NCBI GenBank assembly: GCA_023379025.1
Contig: JAMCTH010000005.1
Coordinates: forward strand, 84,663 to 131,186
DNA length: 46,524 nucleotides
Source: Patescibacteria group bacterium
GTDB lineage: Bacteria; Patescibacteriota; Microgenomatia; UBA10105; UBA927
Direction of reading: 5' to 3'
Below, piece by piece: positions 28,200 through 37,097 of this stretch. Below the pieces are notes generated by a model. It saw only the letters and a program-made list of their open reading frames with translations, was not told the origin of the DNA and did not search any database. Position numbers and translations under genes: made by a program. Each line of letters opens with the position of its first letter. The first letter of the stretch is position 1.

Positions 28200-29960
28200 C
28201 TACCTCCTCGTCACGGAAAAATCGCCGATCATAAGCTCGTCTACCGCCCCCATAAGCAGATGGTCCACGGCATCCCCGGGAGAATTGACGATCGGCAGCC
28301 CGTGCTTGTTAAAGCTCGTGTTCAGAATAATCGGCAAATTCGTTCTCTTGTAAAAGGCATTGAGGAGCCGGTAATACCGTTCGTTATTTTGGGCTCTTAC
28401 GGAATTAGGCCGTGCGGTATTGTCGATATGGAGAGCGGCCGGGAACAGCTTTGCTTTCTGCCGGGGCACGTCAAACGTTAACGTCATAAAGGGGGACGGC
28501 CTGAAATTTTTGAAATACTCAGATCCTTTCTCCTCGAGAACCGACGGCGCAAACGGCATAAACCAGTCCCTGCTCTTTAATACCTCGTTGATCCGGTCTT
28601 TGACCTCTTTTTTTCTGGGGTCTGCCAGGACGCTCCGGAATCCAAGTGCCCGCGGCCCCCATTCCGCCCGCCCCTGGAACCAGCCGATCACTTTCCCATG
28701 TACGATCTGTTCCGCGGCGTAATCGGCGATATCATCACGCCGCCGGTACACAATTCGGGTTTTATAGGTATTGAGCGTCCTGACAATCTGACGCGCGGAA
28801 TACGACTCTCCGAGCCCGCAGTTTACAAGCGGGCGGGAGGGCGCATCCCGGAGATACCTCTCGCCCGTTACGGCAAAACACGCTCCGGGCGCCACGCCGC
28901 CGTCCCCGGCATGGGGCTGGACATAGACACGTTTGACGCCGGGTACTTCCATAATTTTTTTGTTGCCTTTGACGTTCAGGAACAGTCCGCCCGAAAGGCA
29001 GATATCCGAAAATTCCGGGTATTTCTTGCGCAGGTATACCGTAAGCTTTACCAGTTCCTCTTCGAGGATCTTTTGCGCCGCAGCGGCCAGGTCTTCTTTT
29101 TTGTGGGTTTTGAGAACCGTTGAGAGGTAGCGGCCGAATCTCGTAAAAAGGAACAGGTGGTACAGCTTCGGCATCGTCGGAATCACTCCGGCAATCCAGT
29201 CCCGCCCCGGTTTCCAGACGCCTGTATCAAAGGAAGGGGCAAACACGTTCAGGGACCGGTAGAGCGCCTCCGGTTTTCCATAGGCGGCCAAACCCATCGT
29301 TTTCCCTTCCCCGTCTCCCGGTTTGAACCCGAGCATATACGTCACGGACAGGTAAAACGTACCCAGGGAAGCAAAAAGCGGTATCGACATGACCTCCTGC
29401 ATCTTTCCGTCCCGGCAGGCATATACCGCGCCCGAACGGATGCGGCCGTTTCCGTCAGAACCGAACGCATCGATGACTATGGCGAGGCAGGTTTTGAATC
29501 CGCTTGTGTAATAGGCAGACGCGGCGTGAGCGTAATGATGATCGACGTAGCGGATATGCTTCTTTTCCAGAAATGCATGCTGAAACCTGCCGGCGCCTAC
29601 GGATTTGCCGGCCCAGAGCCGGAGGCCGACAAAAAAATCGTACAACAGCAGGACGTTCCTCCTGAGAATAAAATTGAACGCGAACGGGAGAATCTCCCAA
29701 CCATAGCTATTGGCAAATACGGACAGAATTTTCCGCTTGGGATATCCGACAGCGACGGTCTTGATCTCTGACGGCCGGATTCTGAGATACCTGACCGCCG
29801 AGGAAATCGCTTTCTGCGGGAATGAACCGTCGTGCTTTTTCCTCGAGTACCGCTCCTCCGAGGCCGCAAAGAGTATCCTGCCGTTTTTCACGACGGCAAT
29901 ACTGTTGTCGTGCGTATACCCGTCTATACTCGTGATTCCCAGAATGTACCCGTCTTTCAT
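28200..29960 (-). CDS. Carbamoyltransferase, NodU/CmcH family
   Basis: ILGITSIDGYTHDNSIAVVKNGRILFAASEERYSRKKHDGSFPQKAI; YVDHHYAHAASAYYTSGF; GDGEGKTMGLAAYG; CLSGGLFLNVKGNKKI; GWFQGRAEWGPRALGFRSVLADPR. Confidence 0.95.
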   Translation of the reverse strand: MKDGYILGITSIDGYTHDNSIAVVKNGRILFAASEERYSRKKHDGSFPQKAISSAVRYLRIRPSEIKTVAVGYPKRKILSVFANSYGWEILPFAFNFILRRNVLLLYDFFVGLRLWAGKSVGAGRFQHAFLEKKHIRYVDHHYAHAASAYYTSGFKTCLAIVIDAFGSDGNGRIRSGAVYACRDGKMQEVMSIPLFASLGTFYLSVTYMLGFKPGDGEGKTMGLAAYGKPEALYRSLNVFAPSFDTGVWKPGRDWIAGVIPTMPKLYHLFLFTRFGRYLSTVLKTHKKEDLAAAAQKILEEELVKLTVYLRKKYPEFSDICLSGGLFLNVKGNKKIMEVPGVKRVYVQPHAGDGGVAPGACFAVTGERYLRDAPSRPLVNCGLGESYSARQIVRTLNTYKTRIVYRRRDDIADYAAEQIVHGKVIGWFQGRAEWGPRALGFRSVLADPRKKEVKDRINEVLKSRDWFMPFAPSVLEEKGSEYFKNFRPSPFMTLTFDVPRQKAKLFPAALHIDNTARPNSVRAQNNERYYRLLNAFYKRTNLPIILNTSFNKHGLPIVNSPGDAVDHLLMGAVDELMIGDFSVTRR

Positions 29961-30736
29961 GCGTTCTTCGTAAACGAAAACAATCCACAGCCATAGTGGA
30001 TTGTAGTATAGTTCCGCCAGTCGGCTTTTCCCCGGAACCGCCCGAGGTCATCAACTACGGAAAATTCAAGCAGTTTCAATCCGTCAAAATACCCGAGTAT
30101 CGTCTCCGGCGCAAGAACCCTGTGCGCATTAAAACAAATCCGCGCCCGTCCCACCGGAACGGAAAAGTACAGCCTTCCTCCGTATGATAAAACTCTTTTG
30201 AGCTCCGCACAAGCCTTGCGCGTGCCGTCGGGATCAAGCGCGTCACCGTATCTTCCGAGCCCGATGTGTTCGGCCACATGAAGGCAGGAAACGGAGCCGA
30301 GCGAATTATCCCGGAACGGCAGGTGCAGTATATCGCCTTTTATGACCTGAAGGTGCTTTAGCGATGTTCTGATGGGGCGGATATCGACGAAGACCGCGTG
30401 TGTGATGTGCGAAAGGTATCCGCTCATCTCGTATTTTGAGCCTATGTCGACGTGCCGTTTCGGACGGCGATGCATGATATGCCCGAATGCCCAGATTTGC
30501 TGGTAGAAATAATGGGCGTCAAACGGGGTATACGTTGTCTTTTCGTGGACGATCGGATAGATGTTCCCGTTTAGGAGAGAAGCAGACGGGTCCATCCGTT
30601 TGTATCTCACGAGATCCCGGATATACCGCGGGTAGCCGGTGAGCCCGAGATAGAGCCGGAGGGGGTCAACCAAGGGACTCACGATTCTGTAGGCAAAATA
30701 GAGGGAATTTTTGAGTTTGCTTTTGGATGTTTGCAT
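29957..30736 (-). CDS. DUF268/methyltransferase-fold protein
   Basis: RHVDIGSKYEMSGYLSHITHAVFVDIRPI; GDILHLPFRDNSLGSVSCLHVAEHIGLGRYGDALDPDGTRKACAELKRVLSYGGRLYFSVPVG; pattern of DUF268. Confidence 0.82.
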   Translation of the reverse strand: MQTSKSKLKNSLYFAYRIVSPLVDPLRLYLGLTGYPRYIRDLVRYKRMDPSASLLNGNIYPIVHEKTTYTPFDAHYFYQQIWAFGHIMHRRPKRHVDIGSKYEMSGYLSHITHAVFVDIRPIRTSLKHLQVIKGDILHLPFRDNSLGSVSCLHVAEHIGLGRYGDALDPDGTRKACAELKRVLSYGGRLYFSVPVGRARICFNAHRVLAPETILGYFDGLKLLEFSVVDDLGRFRGKADWRNYTTIHYGCGLFSFTKNA

Positions 30737-30743
30737 TCAGGGT

Positions 30744-30749
30744 ATGATA
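30744..30749 (-). promoter_or_regulatory. -10 box (TATCAT) 7 nt upstream of the DUF268 ATG
   Basis: Minus strand CTAGTATCATACCCTGAATGCAAACA; immediately follows the stop codon of 30750..31976. Confidence 0.5.
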
Positions 30750-31976
30750 CTAGATCGGCCGGCCTTGTTCAAAATAGTCAAGCGTCCGGCCAAACGCTTC
30801 GGAAAATATATGTTCCCAGCGGTAATGTTCGGACAGCCGGATGGCATTGGTGCGGCAGCGCCGGTACAGGGCATCATCGGTTAACAGCCGGACCATGGCG
30901 CTCACCAGTTCCTTTTTATTGTATGCTATGGCGATTCCGGCTCCGGCTTTTTCGATGATCCCGGCAATTTCCGGAACCCTCGTGATAATGACCGGCAGAC
31001 CGGCGGCCAGATACGCTTTGGGTTTGCCGACATCGGAATAGAATTCATACGAATTTTTGTCGGGTTTAAACGGGGCAAGGCCGACGGCACCGGTGCAAAG
31101 GAGGTCGTCAACCTCATCGTGGTTTTCTATAAATCCCGTAAAGCGGACGTGACTGCCCAAACCAAGTTGTGCCGCCAGCGCCCGGTAGTCGGCAAGGTTC
31201 GGCCCTTCACCGATGAGGATAAATTCCGCATCCGGCACGCTCCTTATAACCTCGGCAAAACTTTCGAGCATAAGGTCAACGCCCATAACCGGACGCATGT
31301 GTCCCAGAAAAATCAATCTTTTCCGGACAATCCGTCCTACCGGCAATAATTTTCTGCTGTCAAAATTACATCCGTCGGGCGTTACCAGCGAATATGCTAT
31401 CCTCCCTGGTTCCATCCCGTTTTTGATTCTTGCTTCGTTCATCCGACCGGAACTATTCCAGATGATATCCGCATGGTAGCAGCAGGCTGTGTCAAATAGA
31501 TGATACAACGTATTTAACAGCGGGTTGGCAAATCTCCTGGGTGTGTAGTCAACGGACAGGTAGATCACTCTCCGAACCCTTCCCAAAAATCGGAGAATCA
31601 ATAGGGAGAGGGTATTCAGATTGTCAGCGCCGATCGCGATGTCGTAAACCGTATGAGTACTGATAGCCCAATAAACGGTCAGAAAAAAATCTTTGAGAAA
31701 ATTGGCTGAGGATGGGCCGGGCAAACGTGGGAAAACGGCCTGCCGCACCGGGTTTTTCCCCCGGTATATCCGCAATATGGAGCGTGTCCCCCTCACCGGA
31801 TACAGCGGATGCCCGATTGCCGTAAACGACCGGCATCGTGACGTAGTATAGGCGGTAAGCACATCCAGGAAAAACGTTATATGGGTATGAATTACAAAGA
31901 GGATTTTCTTGGAGGAAAGCCGTTTGGCCGGATCCGAACGGAGTTGCGGTGCGTGCATACGTGATTTACCAGTCAA
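30750..31976 (-). CDS. Glycosyltransferase family 4
   Basis: RLIFLGHMRPVMGVDLMLESFAEVI; VRFTGFIENHDEVDDLLCTGAVGLAPFKPDKNSYEFYSDVGKPKAYLAAGLPVIITRVPEIA. Confidence 0.9.
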   Translation of the reverse strand: MTGKSRMHAPQLRSDPAKRLSSKKILFVIHTHITFFLDVLTAYTTSRCRSFTAIGHPLYPVRGTRSILRIYRGKNPVRQAVFPRLPGPSSANFLKDFFLTVYWAISTHTVYDIAIGADNLNTLSLLILRFLGRVRRVIYLSVDYTPRRFANPLLNTLYHLFDTACCYHADIIWNSSGRMNEARIKNGMEPGRIAYSLVTPDGCNFDSRKLLPVGRIVRKRLIFLGHMRPVMGVDLMLESFAEVIRSVPDAEFILIGEGPNLADYRALAAQLGLGSHVRFTGFIENHDEVDDLLCTGAVGLAPFKPDKNSYEFYSDVGKPKAYLAAGLPVIITRVPEIAGIIEKAGAGIAIAYNKKELVSAMVRLLTDDALYRRCRTNAIRLSEHYRWEHIFSEAFGRTLDYFEQGRPI

Positions 31977-33045
31977 CGCGTCCGAGCCAGGAGGCTTTGT
32001 TTTCGGCGTACCAGCGGATGGTTTCTTTTAACCCTTTTTCCCGGGAATATGCCGGTTTCCACCCGGTCAAACGGTTGAGTTTCGCGTAATCCACCCGGAG
32101 TTCATCTACCTCGCTTTTGCCGAGCCGCCCCCGTTTTTTTTCGTATATAACCCTCTTCTCCCTCCAGTAGCCGAGTTCCCGACCGATAGTCAGTATCAGA
32201 TCAAGCCAGTCGGCAATCTTTATGGTTTTCCCCGAACCGAAACAGTACACGTCCCCGGGATGCCCGAAGAGAGCGACATGGATATGCCCCATGGCGCCGT
32301 CCCTGACGTAGGTAAAGTCCCGCCTGGAACCGAGGTATCCGAGCTTAATCTCCTCGCGCACGAGTGCCTGGGTGATGATGGTCGCCGTCACGAAGCGCGG
32401 ATTTTGCCTGGGACCGTAATTGTTAAACTTTCTTGCCACCACACAGGGCAAACCGTAGGCCTTGAAATAATTGCGGCAAAGGAAATCTCCGGCGAGCTTG
32501 GAAACGGCGTAAATGCTCTGGGGGTTGACCGGCGATTTTTCATCCAGAATCAGTCCGCCGGACCTGTCGAAACGATACTGGTCTTTGGTTTCGGGATTGA
32601 CGTTGCCGTATTCTTCGGAACTGCCGGCAAAGGATATTTTATACGGTGCCAGTTTTACGTCCTGGATGGTCTGCAGGAGATTAAGCGTCCCGATAACGTT
32701 TGAGTTTATGGTTTCGTATGCCCGCCGCCACGACTCCCCGACGTGGGCCTGGGCCCCGAGATGCATGATGATCGGCCGGGAACTTCCCGCTTTCTTCAGC
32801 TCCGCAAGCGTCTGCCGGACGGATTCTTTATCCGTCAGGTCCGCATGATGTACCGTAATCAGCTTCCTGAGCTGGACGATGTTATGAAGCATACCGGAGG
32901 AAGAAGGCCGGATCATGACGTGCACGTCAGCCCCGTATGCCAAAAGCGTTTCCGTGAGATGCGAACCGACGAATCCGTCGGCCCCGGTCACGAGGACCGT
33001 CCTGCCGTGGAGAAGATGCCTGATAGCGGAGTCATGGACGGCCAT
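31966..33045 (-). CDS. GDP-mannose 4,6-dehydratase-like SDR
   Basis: GRTVLVTGADGFVGSHLTETLLAYGADVHVMIRPSSS; HLGAQAHVGESWRRAYETINSNVIGTLNLLQTI; AGSSEEYG; YAVSKLAGDFL; NNYGPRQNPRFVTATI. Confidence 0.82.
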   Translation of the reverse strand: MAVHDSAIRHLLHGRTVLVTGADGFVGSHLTETLLAYGADVHVMIRPSSSGMLHNIVQLRKLITVHHADLTDKESVRQTLAELKKAGSSRPIIMHLGAQAHVGESWRRAYETINSNVIGTLNLLQTIQDVKLAPYKISFAGSSEEYGNVNPETKDQYRFDRSGGLILDEKSPVNPQSIYAVSKLAGDFLCRNYFKAYGLPCVVARKFNNYGPRQNPRFVTATIITQALVREEIKLGYLGSRRDFTYVRDGAMGHIHVALFGHPGDVYCFGSGKTIKIADWLDLILTIGRELGYWREKRVIYEKKRGRLGKSEVDELRVDYAKLNRLTGWKPAYSREKGLKETIRWYAENKASWLGRVDW

Positions 33046-34114
33046 AAAATGTCCGGATTTTCCGGCAGATCATGATTATATCAGAATCGGAAAGGAAGGA
33101 AGACGACGGCAGCCAGAGGCCGTGCCGTGCCGCCCAGAGCGAATTGGGGAATGCTCCCCTGTTTTTGTACGGCGGCGTGGTATGAATCGCCGGATAGAAT
33201 TCCCTCGTACCGATATGGAATTTCTGCAGATACTTCTTTAGGCTCACCGGATCGGGCACAAAAATGTCGATAAACCACGGGGCCACCTCTCTTAAATCAG
33301 TCTCCAAAAAACGGATGTCCCCAACCGCTTCCAATTCTTTCCGGTAGAGAGCATACATTTCCTTTTTCCTCTTCAGTCGTACGCTCAGTTTGCCCATCTG
33401 CGCCACACCGATTGCGGCCTGGATATCGGTAAACTTAAAGTTAAACCCGATCTCGTCATGTTCCTGGCTGTTCCGGTTAATCCGGCCGAAATCTTTTAAT
33501 CTGATAATGCGTTCATAATATCGTTTATCGTCGGTAACCAGAGCGCCCCCCTGGCCCGTCGTAATAACCTTCGGCGTACTGAAGGAAAAACTGCCGATGT
33601 CGCCGTAAGTCCCCAGATATTTGCCGCCGAAAGTCGAACCAAACGCCTGGGCTGCGTCCTCGATCACAAAAAGATTATGGCGTCTGGCCCAAAGCATAAG
33701 CTTTCTCATGTCCGGCGCCCGGCCGTTTAAGGCCACCGGGATTATCGCTTTGGTTTTGCGGGTCAGATGTCTGTCGAGCGCATTCGGGTCGAGACATAAC
33801 GTCGAGCGGTCAATATCGGCCAAAACCGGCTCGGCTCCCGCCAGATAAACCGCGTTGGGGGTTGCGACCATGGTAAAATCAGGAACAATGACCTCGTCGC
33901 CGCGGGCGATACCGACTGCCATAAGGGCAACCGCAAGGGAGACGGTGCCGTTCGTCACGAGGCTCGCGTAGGTACTGCCCACAAAATGCGCGATCTCCGA
34001 CTCAAGTTTCTTTGTCTCAACGGCCTCAGTAATCCAGCCGGATTTTAAGACCTTGATGATCTCATCCTCTTCTTCCTTGCCGAGCCATGGTTCCATCTGC
34101 CGGATGTCACGCAT
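33032..34114 (-). CDS. DegT/DnrJ/EryC1/StrS aminotransferase, perosamine synthetase-like
   Basis: EEDEIIKVLKSGWITEAVETKKLESEIAHFVGSTYASLVTNGTVSLAVALMAVGIARGDEVIVPDFTMVATPNAV; IEDAAQAFGSTFGGKYLGTYGDIGSFSFSTPKVITTGQGGALVTDD. Confidence 0.93.
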   Translation of the reverse strand: MRDIRQMEPWLGKEEEDEIIKVLKSGWITEAVETKKLESEIAHFVGSTYASLVTNGTVSLAVALMAVGIARGDEVIVPDFTMVATPNAVYLAGAEPVLADIDRSTLCLDPNALDRHLTRKTKAIIPVALNGRAPDMRKLMLWARRHNLFVIEDAAQAFGSTFGGKYLGTYGDIGSFSFSTPKVITTGQGGALVTDDKRYYERIIRLKDFGRINRNSQEHDEIGFNFKFTDIQAAIGVAQMGKLSVRLKRKKEMYALYRKELEAVGDIRFLETDLREVAPWFIDIFVPDPVSLKKYLQKFHIGTREFYPAIHTTPPYKNRGAFPNSLWAARHGLWLPSSSFLSDSDIIMICRKIRTFYGRP

Positions 34115-35105
34115 AGTGGTATTTTTTTAACACCGGTTCATTTAACCAGGCGGTATACCGTTCGGCGTACGGGTCGGAAAAAAGACCGTCTTCAAGCGCT
34201 TTGGCGATTTCGGAAATTCCCGTTTTAACCCTTTTTGCCGGTCTGAATCCAATTGCTTTTCTGATCTTTTCAAACGATACCCGGTAATCACGGCTATCCG
34301 GCAGACCGCCGTGATTGGCGACTTTGAGGGAAGGGAGTATCCCGAGTACGAGTTGTACGAGCCTCTTTTTTTGCAGATTTTCCGTTCCGACATTCAAAAT
34401 TTGCCCACCGACCCTGGCCGGATCCGCGCCAAGCACCCGCCCAATCGCTTCCGCCGCATCACTAACGTGTAAATACGGCCTCCAGGCGTCTTCCTTATAT
34501 AAAAGAACGGGCCGGCCGGCCCACGCTTCCCTCACCATTTCATTAATAAGGAGGTTGAACCTCATCTTGGGCGAGATGCCGAAAAGAGTGGCAAGCCTGA
34601 GGATGGTGACGGAAAAATGCGCGTCGTTTAACCGCAACAGGTCTCTCTCGGCCGCGATTTTCGTTTCCGCATAGAGGGAGAGGGGCCGGAGCGGCGAGGT
34701 TTCTGTGGCCAATCCGCCGCCGGCCGACAGGCCGTAGTTGCTGCACGTCGAGGTAAAAATAAACCGCCGGACGCCTAACCTTTTGGCTCTTTCCGCCAGA
34801 GTGACAGCGGCCTCGTGATTAATCTTTTCGGTTGCCTGAGGATACACCCTGCAGGCAGGTTCGCCGACAAGAGCCGCCAAATGCACGACGGCGCCGAAGC
34901 GTTGTTTTTTCAACATCTCAAGGCTTTCGGACGAACGGATGTCGCCGGTCACTAAAGTACATCTCCCCTCCTGCACGAGAGGTACTACCGACTCCCCGCC
35001 GAACATAAGGATATCGAGAACGGTTACGCTGTGGCCCGCCGCAAGAAGCGACGGCACGAGTACGCTTCCGAGATATCCTGCTCCGCCGGTAACAAGCACA
35101 TGCAT
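34107..35105 (-). CDS. NAD-dependent epimerase/dehydratase (SDR)
   Basis: Start at MHVLVTGGAGYLGSVLVPSLLAAGHSVTVLD; HLAALVGEPACRVYPQATEKINHEAAVTLAERAK; FTSTCSNYG; YAETKIAAERDLL. Confidence 0.92.
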   Translation of the reverse strand: MHVLVTGGAGYLGSVLVPSLLAAGHSVTVLDILMFGGESVVPLVQEGRCTLVTGDIRSSESLEMLKKQRFGAVVHLAALVGEPACRVYPQATEKINHEAAVTLAERAKRLGVRRFIFTSTCSNYGLSAGGGLATETSPLRPLSLYAETKIAAERDLLRLNDAHFSVTILRLATLFGISPKMRFNLLINEMVREAWAGRPVLLYKEDAWRPYLHVSDAAEAIGRVLGADPARVGGQILNVGTENLQKKRLVQLVLGILPSLKVANHGGLPDSRDYRVSFEKIRKAIGFRPAKRVKTGISEIAKALEDGLFSDPYAERYTAWLNEPVLKKYHYA

Positions 35106-35106
35106 A

Positions 35107-36042
35107 TCAGCTGACCCCCGCCCGGACGACAAAAATGTCTCCCGATGACAATTTATCCATAAGCCATTCTGCCGGATAGAACAACAGTACAAGCCACTGC
35201 TTGGCCAGAAAATCAGTCTTTCTTCCGGTCTTTTCGCCGAGCAGATAGCCGAGACTGCCGAGTATGCCGCCGGCCGAACAGAATTCCGTCTTCCGTACGG
35301 AAAACCCGGTCTTTTTCAGGGTCTCCCCTAAAGAACGAGGGCTGAAAAGGACGAGATGCCTCGGTGTATCCAGATTATACCAGTATTTCCCGAACAGCCG
35401 TGCGGCCGGGCTTCCGGCATTGGGCGTGCCGATGATGAGCTCGCCGCCGGGCCTGAGTTTCTTTCTGATGATCGCAAGGCAATCCAGAGGCTCGGCGAGA
35501 TGCTCGATGACGTGGTACATACGGATGGCGTCGAAATAATTGTCCGGAAAACGTTTCAGCACTTCATACCCGCCGACCAGGGCATGCCGGACCCCTTTTG
35601 ATCTGGCAATTTGGATTGCCCTCCGGTCCAGGTCGCTCCCGTATGTCTGCCAGCCGAGCTTGCCGAGAGATGCGAGCGTCCCGCCGGTACCGCAGCCGAT
35701 GTCGAAAATCCGGCCGTTCAGTTTCGGAGACGGAATCGCCGGGACATTATGAACAACTGCCGCAATGAAACGGCTTACAACAGTAGGGTGATAATAGTGC
35801 GTTAGTAAATAGCCCCGCAGGGCTCCGAAAAAGCCGTCATCATCCTGGTCATGGTAGGAATAATACTTGTCCCGGGGATAGTATTTACCGATCTCAGAAG
35901 GCGTCGGCGGATCGGCAAGGTAGCTGACTCCGCACACCGTGCACCGGTAAACGTTAAATGTACCGCTGATATGGAACATTCGGTCCCGCGATTCATAAAG
36001 CAACCTGCCTTCTTTATGGCCGTTGGGACAGGAGGCTCTCAT
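35107..36042 (-). CDS. SAM-dependent methyltransferase with N-terminal zinc-ribbon-like segment
   Basis: SCPNGH...YRCTVCGVSYLADPPTPSEIGKYY; GRIFDIGCGTGGTLASLGKLGWQTYGSDLD; YFDAIRMYHVIEHLAEPLDCLAIIRKKLRPGGELIIGTPN. Confidence 0.92.
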   Translation of the reverse strand: MRASCPNGHKEGRLLYESRDRMFHISGTFNVYRCTVCGVSYLADPPTPSEIGKYYPRDKYYSYHDQDDDGFFGALRGYLLTHYYHPTVVSRFIAAVVHNVPAIPSPKLNGRIFDIGCGTGGTLASLGKLGWQTYGSDLDRRAIQIARSKGVRHALVGGYEVLKRFPDNYFDAIRMYHVIEHLAEPLDCLAIIRKKLRPGGELIIGTPNAGSPAARLFGKYWYNLDTPRHLVLFSPRSLGETLKKTGFSVRKTEFCSAGGILGSLGYLLGEKTGRKTDFLAKQWLVLLFYPAEWLMDKLSSGDIFVVRAGVS

Positions 36043-37097
36043 TTTTTCAGACCGCCGAGTTCCTGCCGGATTTCGGGAATTGTCAGAAGCAGATTTTTTA
36101 CCTCGGCTGTTGATAAACGGTCCGTATTTTCTGATGTATATGAGGTAATTTTCTCCAAACCCTTCTTCCGGTGAGGCGTACGGATTTCGTACTGGTTATA
36201 GTTTAAACCCTGGCTTTCGGGCGGGATATCGTAATATTCCGGTAAATCGTTTGCGCGGATCATTTCCTCTTCGGACACCAGGGTTTCGTGTATCTTTTCT
36301 CCTGCACGGAATCCCACTTCGACGATGCCCTGAGGATAACGGAACAGGCCGACCATCGCCTCGGCAAGTGTTCTGATGGTGCAGGCAGGAGCTTTCCTGA
36401 CATACATATGCCCGTTCACGCCGTTTAAAAGCGCGTACATTACGAGGGAAACCGCATCGCGGAGAGGCAGGAGGAATCTGGTCATCCTGCCGTACGTCAC
36501 GGTTAGGGGTTTGCCCTGTTTCATCTGGTTTACAAACAGCGGCAATATCGACCCTCTGGAATAGAGCACATTCCCGTACCTGACACCGCAAAAAACGCTG
36601 CCGCCCCCGGCTGTCGGGGGATAGTTTTTGGCCGCGGCGATCATGGTCTTTTCCATGAGCGCTTTGGTCATCCCCATGGCATTGATAGGATATACAGCTT
36701 TATCGGTACTTAAAATTACTGCTTTTTTTACCTTGTTCACGGCGGCCGCGCTCAGTACGTTGTATGCGCCGTAGATATTGGTTTTCACCGCCTCAAGGGG
36801 GAAAAACTCGCAGGTCGGGACCTGCTTCAAAGCCGCGGCGTGGAAGATATAATCAACGCCTTCAACAGCGCGGTTCACGATATCCGCGTCGCGGACATCG
36901 CCGATGATAAAACTGAGGACGGGGCTGCTGAAGGCATTGCGCATGTCATCCTGCTTTTTTTCGTCCCGCGAAAAAATAATGATTTTCCGGGGAGAATGTT
37001 TCAGGAGCTCGCTTACGACGATATTGCCGAACGATCCGGTTCCCCCGGTCACCAGAATGACCTTATTTTCCACCGTCCGTTTCAGCGGATCTGCCAT
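36039..37097 (-). CDS. UDP-N-acetylglucosamine 4,6-dehydratase-like protein (CapD/PseB/WbjB type)
   Basis: NKVILVTGGTGSFGNIVVSELLKHSPRKIIIFSRDEKKQDDMRNAF; FHAAALKQVPTCEFFPLEAVKTNIYGAYNVLSAA; LSTDKAVYPINAMGMTKALMEK; VRYGNVLYSRGSILPLFVNQ. Confidence 0.93.
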   Translation of the reverse strand: MADPLKRTVENKVILVTGGTGSFGNIVVSELLKHSPRKIIIFSRDEKKQDDMRNAFSSPVLSFIIGDVRDADIVNRAVEGVDYIFHAAALKQVPTCEFFPLEAVKTNIYGAYNVLSAAAVNKVKKAVILSTDKAVYPINAMGMTKALMEKTMIAAAKNYPPTAGGGSVFCGVRYGNVLYSRGSILPLFVNQMKQGKPLTVTYGRMTRFLLPLRDAVSLVMYALLNGVNGHMYVRKAPACTIRTLAEAMVGLFRYPQGIVEVGFRAGEKIHETLVSEEEMIRANDLPEYYDIPPESQGLNYNQYEIRTPHRKKGLEKITSYTSENTDRLSTAEVKNLLLTIPEIRQELGGLKK

